Shown here one piece after another: positions 1-5,999 of a stretch of 12,865 nt of DNA. Made by a program: the position numbers and the translations under genes. The notes under the pieces were generated by a model. The model had not been told where the DNA came from. It saw nothing but the letters and a program-made list of their open reading frames with translations, and made no database searches. Position 1 is the stretch's first letter. Each line of letters opens with the position of its first letter. The stretch covers positions 1 to 12,865 of the forward strand of contig JAJRUY010000087.1 in the NCBI GenBank assembly GCA_024277555.1, in the 5' to 3' direction. This DNA comes from Gammaproteobacteria bacterium (lineage in GTDB: Bacteria; Pseudomonadota; Gammaproteobacteria; Chromatiales; Chromatiaceae).

Positions 1-1
1 A

Positions 2-127
2 TGACCTGTCCTCGGCAACTGCTCCTGCGTTGCTCTACCTCCTGCATCCATGCAGTCGTCTCAATTATGGCTCTGTGATGGATGTACCCATCTCATCATA
101 ATCCACGTCTTTGAGATGGGCAGGTCA
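2..127. repeat. Inverted-repeat-bounded structured element (MITE- or structured-RNA-like)
   Basis: TGACCTGTCC at 2-11 is complementary to GGGCAGGTCA at 118-127 (nine Watson-Crick pairs plus one G-U if RNA). Inside lie GCAAC/GTTGC (15-19 with 29-33), CTGCAT/ATGCAG (42-47 with 50-55), and CCCATCTCA/TGAGATGGG (87-95 with 112-120). The last helix shares its GGG with the outer stem, and GATGG/CCATC (77-81 with 88-92) competes with it too. The compact hairpins with ATCCAT loops recall the dispersed intergenic repeats common in gammaproteobacteria, but this is an impression. It could be a small non-autonomous repeat or a structured RNA. The window begins at its left edge, so any target-site duplication or continuation cannot be seen. 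Confidence 0.35.
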
Positions 128-141
128 AAACATCATGTCTA

Positions 142-170
142 ATGCTCTCCTTGACAGGAGACTGCAGCAT
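142..170. other. Bulged stem-loop
   Basis: A perfect six-pair stem TCTCCT (146-151) / AGGAGA (156-161) closes a TGAC loop. It is extended by ATGC (142-145) pairing with GCAT (167-170) across a five-base bulge. No T-run follows, so it is not a normal intrinsic terminator in either direction. It lies upstream of the predicted qseB-like promoter and would not be in that transcript. Confidence 0.35.
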
Positions 171-176
171 ACGGGG

Positions 177-210
177 GATGAAAGCAGGGGCGTCTCCCCG
201 TGCTTCATTC
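177..210. other. Imperfect GC-rich hairpin
   Basis: AAGCAGGGG (182-190) pairs with CCCCGTGCTT (196-205) with one bulged base; flanking TGAA/TTCA-type bases extend the stem loosely. The nearest T-run is about 20 bases downstream, too far for a classic terminator. It could be the remains of a terminator of an upstream gene outside the window. Confidence 0.3.
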
Positions 211-244
211 AGGCTGCCGGGAAAAACACCTTTTTCAACAATCT

Positions 245-262
245 GTTAAGGCTTGATTAAGG
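245..262 (+). promoter_or_regulatory. PmrA/QseB-box-like direct repeat (TTAAGG, 11-bp period)
   Basis: TTAAGG occurs at 246-251 and again at 257-262. Written as half-sites this is GTTAAG-N5-ATTAAG, the layout of the PmrA/BasR and QseB binding site (two TTAA-containing hexamers separated by five bases, one helical turn apart). It sits 114 bp upstream of the chosen start of a regulator of that same family, so autoregulation is the natural inference. Confidence 0.6.
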
Positions 263-271
263 ATTTGTGGG

Positions 272-277
272 TAGACT
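272..277 (+). promoter_or_regulatory. Candidate -10 of the two-component operon
   Basis: TAGACT matches TATAAT at four of six positions and lies ten bases after the end of the second half-site (256-261). PmrA-activated promoters commonly have the box over the -35 region and no good -35 hexamer, which fits here. The predicted transcript would start near 284 and carry a leader of about 90 nt. Confidence 0.4.
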
Positions 278-375
278 GTTTTCAGGTGAAAATGCAGTGT
301 TTCAGGGTTTGTGGATGTGGTTTTGAAAAAACAGAATATGATCATGAAAAATTATGCAAAGAAGGATGTAAGCCC

Positions 376-1029
376 GTGAGGTTGCTGCTGGCGGAAGATG
401 ACCCGCTATTGGGTGACGGGCTGAAGACTGCTTTACAGGCGGAGGGTTACACCGTCGACTGGTTCAAGGATGGCAGGCAAAGCCTGCAAGCGGCACTCAA
501 TGAGGATTTTGATATCGCTGTTCTGGATCTGGGGTTGCCAGGCCTGGACGGGCTGGATGTTCTCAAGCAGTTGCGGAACAGCAACAGTGATATTCCGGTT
601 TTGATCCTGACGGCCCGTGACGCTGTTGATGATCGTATCACGGGGCTGGATCTGGGAGCAGATGACTATCTTTCCAAACCTTTTGACCTGGATGAGCTTG
701 CAGCACGCCTGCGTTCATTGGTCAGGCGCAGCCGGGGCCGGAGTACGCCCTTGCTTGAGTATGCAGATATCGTACTGGATCCGGCAGCACAGAAAGTCAG
801 GCAGGATGGCGTGGAAGTGGAGCTTACGCTCAAGGAGTTCATCATTCTGCGCTACCTGCTGGAAAACCAGGGCAGAGTGGTATCCCGCAGCCGTCTGGAA
901 CAAACTATGTATGGCTGGGATGTTGAAATAGGTAGCAACACCCTGGAAGTGCATGTTCACAATCTCAGAAAAAAGCTTGGCCAGCAGCTGATAAAGACAG
1001 TGCGTGGCCTTGGCTACAAAATCGGCTAG
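376..1029 (+). CDS. OmpR-family response regulator, QseB/PmrA-like
   Basis: DNA-binding response regulator of the two-component system with the next gene. I chose GTG at 376 because the receiver domain begins there (VRLLLAEDD), AAGGA at 362-366 is a well-spaced ribosome binding site, and the resulting 217 residues are the usual family length; the frame is open upstream to a TTG at 253. The receiver domain (about 1-115) shows acidic D8/D9, phosphoacceptor D51 in LDLGLPGLDG, T79 and K101 (KPF). The C-terminal winged helix (about 125-215) carries the family ending VHVHNLRKKLG and TVRGLGYKIG. QseB and PmrA/BasR are the closest relatives by eye; the stimulus cannot be deduced. It probably controls its own operon through the TTAAGG repeat upstream. 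Confidence 0.93.
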   Translation: MRLLLAEDDPLLGDGLKTALQAEGYTVDWFKDGRQSLQAALNEDFDIAVLDLGLPGLDGLDVLKQLRNSNSDIPVLILTARDAVDDRITGLDLGADDYLSKPFDLDELAARLRSLVRRSRGRSTPLLEYADIVLDPAAQKVRQDGVEVELTLKEFIILRYLLENQGRVVSRSRLEQTMYGWDVEIGSNTLEVHVHNLRKKLGQQLIKTVRGLGYKIG

Positions 1030-1038
1030 GCCCTGCAC

Positions 1039-2388
1039 ATGCGATCCATTCGTAAACAGGTGTTAGCGTGGGTGATGGGGTTTCTCGCACTGACTTTGCT
1101 GGTCATGCTGTCTATCAGCTATCTGAAGGCTCTGCATGAAATTGAAGAGATTTTCGACGCAGAGTTGGCACAGACGGCCAGACTGATCGGGCAGCTTGCG
1201 ATGGCTGATGCGCAAGGCAACAGCTTGTCATCTACTATTTCCGTGCCTCTGGATGAAAGCAACAAATACAAATATGAAAAATTTATAAGCTATCAGGTCT
1301 GGCATGGAGACAAGCTGCTTCTCAAGTCTTCCTATGCGCCGGAAGAGGCATTGAGTACTGTTGCTGGCTTTCGCGATGTAAGATACGGGGATCAGCGGTG
1401 GCGGGTGTTTGGCCTGCATATTGCTGATAGCGGCTATCGTGTTTATACCTCGGAAGACACCGTTGCCAGGGAAGAGTTGTCCTGGTATTTTGCAGTGCAG
1501 TCTCTGGGGGTCATGTTCTGGGCCTTTCCACTGTTCGCATTGATTGTCGCCGTGACTGTAGACCGGGGATTGCGCCCGTTGCGGCGCCTTTCTGCAGAGG
1601 TTGGCAATCGTGATGTCCATCAGCTGTCGCCTGTTGTCGGCAGCCACGTGCCCAAGGAGCTGCTTCCCCTGGTCAATGCGTTGAATGCGTTGCTGGCAAG
1701 GTTGGATGCCGCCATTTCCAGGGAGCGGCGCTTTGCTGCGGATGCCTCCCATGAGCTTCGCACTCCGTTGAGCGCCATCCGTCTGCATTCCCAACTGGCT
1801 ATGCGGGCCAGCAGCGTGGAAGAAAGCCGCCAGTCCCTGGAAAAGCTGATCCATGCCGTGGATCAAAGCACCTATATGATCGAACAGTTGTTGGCTCTGG
1901 CGCGCCTGTCTCCTGAAAGTGGCGCGGTTCCCCTCGAAGAAGTAGACCTGGCTGATTTGTGCCAAACCCTGGTGGAACATCTGTCGGAAACCGCCGCCGA
2001 AAAGGATATGGATATCGTCCGTGAGTATGCCACGGCTGATCTTGCGCGGGTCAACAGCAATCGCCAATTGTTGCATACCATTTTGCGGAATCTGCTGGAC
2101 AACGCGATTCGCTATAGCCCTCCCGGCAGCAAGATTCAATGCAATATCATACAAGATGGTGTGGATACCATCATCAGTATCCAGGACAATGGTCCGGGCA
2201 TTCCCGAGGATCAGCTGGAGCAGGTCAAGGAGAGATTCACCCGCCTGGCCGGACAGGATATACAGGGCTGCGGCCTGGGGCTGTCCATTGTCAGTCAGGC
2301 TGTGGAATGCATCGGCGCCAGGCTGATTCTCAAAAACCGGGCCGACGGGCAATCAGGGCTGATCGCAAGCGTCGTGTTACCCGGGTGA
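1039..2388 (+). CDS. Sensor histidine kinase, QseC/PmrB-like
   Basis: Membrane sensor kinase, 449 residues, starting 9 bp after the regulator stop with only a weak ribosome binding site, so likely co-translated with it. Order: TM1 about 8-28, periplasmic sensor region about 29-152 (the 120-140 part, WRVFGLHIADSGYRVYTSED, resembles the 2CSK_N domain of QseC-type kinases), TM2 about 153-174, HAMP linker about 175-227, HisKA with phosphoacceptor H238 in FAADASHELRTPLSAI, then the ATPase domain with the N box N351-N355 (NLLDN), G1 box D383 (DNGPGIP) and G2 box G410 onward (GCGLGLSIV). All catalytic motifs are intact. Its last 12 bp overlap the convergent hemerythrin gene. Confidence 0.93.
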   Translation: MRSIRKQVLAWVMGFLALTLLVMLSISYLKALHEIEEIFDAELAQTARLIGQLAMADAQGNSLSSTISVPLDESNKYKYEKFISYQVWHGDKLLLKSSYAPEEALSTVAGFRDVRYGDQRWRVFGLHIADSGYRVYTSEDTVAREELSWYFAVQSLGVMFWAFPLFALIVAVTVDRGLRPLRRLSAEVGNRDVHQLSPVVGSHVPKELLPLVNALNALLARLDAAISRERRFAADASHELRTPLSAIRLHSQLAMRASSVEESRQSLEKLIHAVDQSTYMIEQLLALARLSPESGAVPLEEVDLADLCQTLVEHLSETAAEKDMDIVREYATADLARVNSNRQLLHTILRNLLDNAIRYSPPGSKIQCNIIQDGVDTIISIQDNGPGIPEDQLEQVKERFTRLAGQDIQGCGLGLSIVSQAVECIGARLILKNRADGQSGLIASVVLPG

Positions 2389-2814
2389 AGCCAGGCTTTG
2401 CTTTTTTACCTGCTCCAGTTGTCGGCTGCTGAACTGTTCTTCCACCAGCGGGAACAATTCGCGTTCCTCGAGGCGGGTGTGGTCTTTCAATAGCCTTCCA
2501 AATGCCGCCAGCTTGTCGCAGTCACCTTGCTGCATTCCCGCCGCCATGGTGCGCATCTTTTCGTGTTCCTGCACCAGTTGCGCCCCCAGGTTATGAATTT
2601 TTCCCTGCATGGCCGCTGTTACGCTGCAAATGCTCGCTTCTTCGTTGTGGAAATGACGATCCAGTTCCTCATCGAAGATACTCAGGATATGCCGGCACAA
2701 GGCGATGCATTTTTCCTTGTCGCTTGCTGCTGCGGTGTGCAGGCAGTGGTTTGCCAGGCGCAGGGATTGATGGTGTTCCCGGGAGAGTGGGGTGAGTTCA
2801 GGGCTGCGTTTCAT
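2377..2814 (-). CDS. Hemerythrin HHE-domain protein
   Basis: Small cytoplasmic four-helix-bundle protein of 145 residues predicted to bind a non-haem di-iron centre. Likely metal ligands are seen in the right order: H14/H15 (SREHHQSL), H54/H56 and E58 (HFHNEE), H84 (QEHEKM), and H112 with E116 (DHTRLEERELFP). The ATG at 2814 was chosen because MKRSPELTPLSREHH is a typical start for this family, although no clear ribosome binding site precedes it; the open frame continues 47 codons upstream without domain content. Family members bind O2 or take part in NO/iron-sulphur stress responses, but the exact role is not settled by sequence. An FNR-like site upstream suggests oxygen- or NO-linked control. 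No signal peptide. Confidence 0.85.
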   Translation of the reverse strand: MKRSPELTPLSREHHQSLRLANHCLHTAAASDKEKCIALCRHILSIFDEELDRHFHNEEASICSVTAAMQGKIHNLGAQLVQEHEKMRTMAAGMQQGDCDKLAAFGRLLKDHTRLEERELFPLVEEQFSSRQLEQVKKQSLASPG

Positions 2815-2882
2815 GGGTATTCTGTATTGGTCAGTTCCGTGAGGGTAAGGCTCTTTTGAGCATTCCTTGTTGGCTGGGCACC

Positions 2883-2888
2883 AATGTA
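2883..2888 (-). promoter_or_regulatory. Candidate -10 for hemerythrin gene
   Basis: On the minus strand TACATT lies exactly 22 bases downstream of the FNR-like box, the spacing that puts the box centre at -41.5 for a transcription start near 2876. The 5' leader would be about 62 nt. TACATT matches TATAAT at four of six positions. Confidence 0.45.
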
Positions 2889-2910
2889 GAGCATATTTTT
2901 GGCTTCCGGA

Positions 2911-2924
2911 ATGATTCGGATCAA
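2911..2924 (-). promoter_or_regulatory. FNR/Anr-type binding site
   Basis: The minus strand reads TTGATCCGAATCAT, nine of ten conserved positions of the FNR/Anr/Dnr consensus TTGAT-N4-ATCAA. Its position relative to the -10 at 2883-2888 is exactly that of a class II FNR-activated promoter. It is about 97 bp upstream of the hemerythrin start. Which CRP/FNR-family protein would bind (oxygen or NO sensing) cannot be told from the box. Confidence 0.55.
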
Positions 2925-2937
2925 GGCGTAGTGTGCC

Positions 2938-2953
2938 GCAAATGGCCATTTGC
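2938..2953. promoter_or_regulatory. 16-bp perfect palindrome, possible operator
   Basis: GCAAATGGCCATTTGC is a perfect palindrome centred 28 bp upstream of the centre of the FNR-like box. It has no T-run on either side, so it is not a terminator, and it has no loop, which suits a dimeric DNA-binding protein better than an RNA hairpin. I do not recognise a regulator that uses this exact sequence. Confidence 0.35.
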
Positions 2954-3062
2954 ATTGGCGATCAGCGGCTGGGCGAGGTTCTGTGACTGGTTGTTTGCCA
3001 GGTCGATGCCGGCTCGAGTAGGTATCATGTCAGGAGCACTTCGTAACGCCAATGCCGGATTC

Positions 3063-3716
3063 TCAGGCGGGGATCTGTTCCAGCTGTACCGGGGTGTCGA
3101 GGACTTTCCCATCCAGCACAATCTGATCCCTGTCGTTCAGGGACAGACGGCCCTGGGCAAACCAGCGCACCGCCAGCGGATAGATGATGTGTTCCTTTTC
3201 CAGCACCCGTGCAGCCAGTGTTTCGGCATCGTCTCCGGGCAGTACAGGAACGCTGGCCTGAACGATGATGGGGCCACCATCCAGCTCTTCGGTAACAAAA
3301 TGGATGCTGGCACCGTGCTTTTTCACTTCTGCTTCCAGCGCCCGCTGGTGGGTGTGCAAACCCTGAAAGTCCGGCAGCAATGAAGGGTGGATGTTGAGCA
3401 TCCGGCCATGGTAGTGGCGTACGAAGCCGGGAGTCAGAATGCGCATGAATCCTGCCAGCAGCACCAGTTGCGGCTGGTAACTGTCGATGAGTCCGGCCAG
3501 GGCGGCATCGAAACTTTCCCGGTCTGAAAACTGCCGGTGCTCCAGGATGGCAACCGGGATATCCGCCCGTCTGGCCCGCTCCAGCCCATAGGCATTGGCC
3601 TTGTTGCTGATTACCGCCTTGATCTCCACCGGCAAATTTTCTTTGGCTGCATCGATGATAGCCTGCAGGTTGGTGCCGCCGCCGGAGATCAGTACAACAA
3701 CGGGGAGTTTAGACAT
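3063..3716 (-). CDS. purN: Phosphoribosylglycinamide formyltransferase 1 (GART)
   Basis: Third step of de novo purine synthesis: transfers formyl from 10-formyl-tetrahydrofolate to GAR. The protein is 217 residues, normal for the family. It opens with the phosphate-binding SGGGTNLQAI (11-20), and has the catalytic triad N108, H110 and D146 (NIHPSLLP and VTEELDGGPI), the same spacing as E. coli N106/H108/D144; GLHTHQRAL (119-127) is also conserved. The ATG overlaps the end of purM by 8 bp (stop TAA 3711-3709 lies inside purN), so translation is probably coupled. No DUF3108 gene follows, unlike some gammaproteobacterial purMN loci. Confidence 0.96.
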   Translation of the reverse strand: MSKLPVVVLISGGGTNLQAIIDAAKENLPVEIKAVISNKANAYGLERARRADIPVAILEHRQFSDRESFDAALAGLIDSYQPQLVLLAGFMRILTPGFVRHYHGRMLNIHPSLLPDFQGLHTHQRALEAEVKKHGASIHFVTEELDGGPIIVQASVPVLPGDDAETLAARVLEKEHIIYPLAVRWFAQGRLSLNDRDQIVLDGKVLDTPVQLEQIPA

Positions 3717-4761
3717 ATTCCACGCAGGGCGTTTCGTAATTGCAGTTCTGGATATTGCCGATTACATGTACGGTTTCGCCTGTGCCCTCCAGAACGGTTT
3801 GTGCCCGGGCTGCGTCTTTGGCTGCCACGCACACTACCATGCCAATGCCGCAATTGAAGGTGCGCAGCATTTCTCCGGTGTCGATGTTGCCATTTTCCTG
3901 CAGCCACTGGAATACAGCCGGGCGAGGCCAGCTTGCGGTGTCGATATGTGCAGCGGTACTTGCCGGCAGCACCCGGGGAATGTTTTCTGTAAGCCCGCCT
4001 CCGGTGATATGCGCCAGGGCATGCACGTCAACTTCCTTGAGCAGCGCCAGCAGGGATTTCACATAGATGCGTGTTGGCTGGAGCAGGGCTGCCCCCAGTG
4101 TCTGGCCATCCAGATCAGATGCAAGATCGGCGTTGCTGACCTCGATTACCTTGCGGATCAGGGAATAGCCATTGGAATGCGGGCCGGAGGAAGCCAGCCC
4201 CAGCAGAATATCCCCGGTCTTGACCTTGTCGCCCTGCAGGATTTTTGATTTCTCGATAATACCCACGCTGAAGCCAGCCAGATCGTAGTCATCACCCTGA
4301 TACATGCCTGGCATCTCTGCAGTTTCACCGCCGGTCAGGGCGCAGCCTGCCAGTTCACAACCTTTGGCGATACCGGATATGATGTCCGTGGCGCGATCCA
4401 CCAGGAGCTTGCCGGTGGCAAAATAATCCAGGAAAAACAGGGGCTCGGCTCCTGTCACCACAATATCATTGACGCACATGGCGACCAGGTCGATGCCGAT
4501 GCTGTCATGCTTGTCCAGCATCATCGCCAGTTTGAGCTTGGTGCCTACGCCATCTGTTCCTGACACCAATACGGGTTCCCGGTACTGGTGTATGGGTAGC
4601 TCGAACAGGGCGCCAAACCCGCCCAGGCCTGCAAGTACGCCCGGCCTGAAAGTGCTTTTGACCAGAGGCTTGATGTTTTCCACCAGTGCATTTCCGGCAT
4701 CGATGTCTACGCCGGCCTGACGGTAGCTCAGCCCTTCAGTTGGCAATTTATGGGAGGACAT
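3709..4761 (-). CDS. purM: Phosphoribosylformylglycinamidine cyclo-ligase (AIR synthetase)
   Basis: Fifth step of purine synthesis: ATP-dependent ring closure of FGAM to AIR, cytosolic, acting as a homodimer. With ATG at 4761 the product is 350 residues, close to the E. coli enzyme; this start has AGGAG six bases upstream, whereas the frame is open back to 4878 without domain content. Typical features are LSYRQAGVDIDAG (11-23), the nucleotide-binding segment SGTDGVGTKLK (67-77), CVNDIVVTGAEPLFFLDYFATG (96-117) and TGGETAEMPGMY (143-154). It is first gene of the purM-purN operon and diverges from the DUF2066 gene. Confidence 0.96.
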   Translation of the reverse strand: MSSHKLPTEGLSYRQAGVDIDAGNALVENIKPLVKSTFRPGVLAGLGGFGALFELPIHQYREPVLVSGTDGVGTKLKLAMMLDKHDSIGIDLVAMCVNDIVVTGAEPLFFLDYFATGKLLVDRATDIISGIAKGCELAGCALTGGETAEMPGMYQGDDYDLAGFSVGIIEKSKILQGDKVKTGDILLGLASSGPHSNGYSLIRKVIEVSNADLASDLDGQTLGAALLQPTRIYVKSLLALLKEVDVHALAHITGGGLTENIPRVLPASTAAHIDTASWPRPAVFQWLQENGNIDTGEMLRTFNCGIGMVVCVAAKDAARAQTVLEGTGETVHVIGNIQNCNYETPCVEYV

Positions 4762-4798
4762 GGCGGACTCCTGCGGTAACAGAACAAATCGGGCGGAT

Positions 4799-4807
4799 AT
4801 TGTAACA
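4799..4807 (-). promoter_or_regulatory. Extended -10 promoter of purMN
   Basis: The minus strand reads TGTTACAAT: an upstream TG, one base, and TACAAT (five of six matches to TATAAT). No convincing -35 hexamer stands 16-18 bases upstream, which is acceptable for an extended -10 promoter. Transcription would start near 4792, giving a leader of about 30 nt that contains the AGGAG ribosome binding site. I see no PurR operator. Confidence 0.5.
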
Positions 4808-4827
4808 AGATTCGCTGGTGCGGACTG

Positions 4828-4857
4828 TTGGCTAGCATCCGTATTTGTCAGTAGAAT
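4828..4857 (+). promoter_or_regulatory. Promoter of DUF2066 gene, apparently leaderless
   Basis: TTGGCT (4828-4833) and TAGAAT (4852-4857) are separated by 18 bases. A start seven bases past the -10 would fall on the A of the ATG at 4864. No ribosome binding site precedes that ATG, which agrees with a leaderless transcript. Confidence 0.45.
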
Positions 4858-4863
4858 GGCTGC

Positions 4864-5934
4864 ATGAAAATACGCCATCTGTTTTTTTTCTGTTTGTTCC
4901 TGTTCCTGCCGCCAGCATTTGGGTTGTCTGTGGCGTCAGGCTGGTATTCCGCCGAAGTGCCTGTCGCTGATGCCACTCCGGAAGCGCGCAAAGCCAGTAT
5001 TCGCCAGGCATTTGAAAAGGTATTGATAAAAGCCTCCGGGCATCGCAACCTCAAGGGACGTAGCGGCATGAAAAATCTGCTGGAGCAGGCAGAAGACCAT
5101 GTGCAGCAATTTCGCTACCGCAATGAAGCGGCGGAAACGGAAGGAGATCTGGATAAGCGCTGGATGTGGGTGGCGTTTGAAAAAGGTGCTGTACGCAAAG
5201 CACTGCGGAGCCTGGGATTGTCCGCATGGGAACAAGGCAGGCCGGAAGTGCTGCTGTGGCTGGTGCAGGAGATAGATGGCCATCGCACTCCGCTGGATCC
5301 GGAAAGGGATGTGGCGTTGGTGCAGGCATTGAAGGGTGCGGCAGAACAGCGTGGTCTGCCGCTGCTGCTGCCGATTATGGATCTTGAGGATCAGGCGGCC
5401 TTGCGGGTCAGTGATATATGGACGGTGGATCGGGAGAGTGTAGAGAAGGCGTCGATCCGCTATGGCGAGCCACTGGTGCTGTTGGGGCGATTGCGTAAGG
5501 CCGGCAATGGATGGCAGGCGAAATGGACGCTGTTATTGCCTGACAGGCAGCAGGATTTCAGCAGTGCTTCCGGCACTGCTGAAGAGACCGTCAGTGGCGG
5601 GATCAACAAAGCTATGGACTGGCTGGCGGATCAGTATGTTCCTGGCAGCGATATCGGGGAGGCAGAATCAGTGAATCTGCGATTCCTGAATATTGATGGC
5701 GTGCGTGAATATTCCCGGCTGATTCAGTTGCTGGAGTTGCTGGATGTTGTTTCTGAATACGCTATTCTCGAGTCTTTCGGCGATCAGCTTTTGATCCAGG
5801 CAAAAGTACGGGGCGGGCGGGATATCCTGGTGCAAAGGCTGTCTCTGGAAACTGTGCTGGCGCCGATTGTCAGTATTCCCGATGATGAGACAGGTATTCA
5901 GAGCAGCCTTGAACTGACCTACCGGCTCAGGTAG
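4864..5934 (+). CDS. DUF2066 domain-containing exported protein
   Basis: Protein of 356 residues of unknown function, belonging by sequence and position to DUF2066, a gammaproteobacterial family often encoded divergently from purM. A signal peptide is plain: MKIRH, a hydrophobic run to about residue 17, then PPAFG, so it should be exported to the periplasm. The N-terminal part after cleavage (WYSAEVPVADATPEARKASI, about 27-46; then KVLIKASGHRNL) is the typical domain opening. There is no recognisable catalytic motif and no later membrane span. The ATG at 4864 directly follows the predicted promoter and lacks a ribosome binding site. The phosphatidyltransferase follows in the same direction. 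The hda gene often found nearby in gammaproteobacteria is not in this window. Confidence 0.85.
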   Translation: MKIRHLFFFCLFLFLPPAFGLSVASGWYSAEVPVADATPEARKASIRQAFEKVLIKASGHRNLKGRSGMKNLLEQAEDHVQQFRYRNEAAETEGDLDKRWMWVAFEKGAVRKALRSLGLSAWEQGRPEVLLWLVQEIDGHRTPLDPERDVALVQALKGAAEQRGLPLLLPIMDLEDQAALRVSDIWTVDRESVEKASIRYGEPLVLLGRLRKAGNGWQAKWTLLLPDRQQDFSSASGTAEETVSGGINKAMDWLADQYVPGSDIGEAESVNLRFLNIDGVREYSRLIQLLELLDVVSEYAILESFGDQLLIQAKVRGGRDILVQRLSLETVLAPIVSIPDDETGIQSSLELTYRLR

Positions 5935-5999
5935 ATGCAGTTCCTTGTCTCATATCACCGCAGATGCACATTACGTTCCGCCCGATTGAGGGATTGAAC

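Larger units (their letters stand above)
1..375. other. Non-coding leader region upstream of the response regulator
   Basis: No credible gene is visible in this stretch of about 375 bases. It holds, in order, an inverted-repeat-bounded segment (2-127), a bulged hairpin (142-170), a second imperfect hairpin (177-210), a TTAAGG direct repeat (246-262) and a candidate -10 (272-277). An open frame continues upstream of the response regulator to a TTG at 253, but its translation (cysteine-rich, unlike any receiver domain) is not part of the protein family and is better read as a 5' leader. The 25-codon frame starting with the ATG at position 1 ends at 76-78 and resembles nothing I recognise. Confidence 0.6.
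2815..3062. other. Intergenic region between hemerythrin gene and purN
   Basis: No gene is supported in this 248-bp gap. On the minus strand it carries the predicted FNR-dependent promoter of the hemerythrin gene (2883-2924) and a 16-bp palindrome (2938-2953). GCATTGGCG (2952-2960) and CGCCAATGC (3047-3055) form a 9-bp inverted repeat 86 bp apart. I find no hairpin with a T-run to terminate purN. Confidence 0.6.

Noticed and set aside
177..210. Intrinsic terminator at the left-edge hairpin
   Set aside because: Stem is interrupted and no adjacent T-run is present on either strand.
253..375. N-terminal extension of the response regulator starting at TTG 253
   Set aside because: Cysteine-rich extension absent from the family, it covers the PmrA-box second half-site and the -10, and a good ribosome binding site precedes GTG 376.
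1228..2352. Long open frame (374 codons) on the minus strand opposite the sensor kinase
   Set aside because: It is the codon-pattern shadow of a kinase gene with every catalytic motif intact; its translation shows no domain and it has no ribosome binding site.
2850..2861. GCTC-TTTT-GAGC mini-hairpin in the hemerythrin leader
   Set aside because: Only four base pairs; common by chance and no functional placement evident.
2856..3383. Plus-strand frame over the hemerythrin-purN gap and purN
   Set aside because: Most of it is antisense to conserved purN and the remainder covers a gap explained by regulatory sites; no domain.
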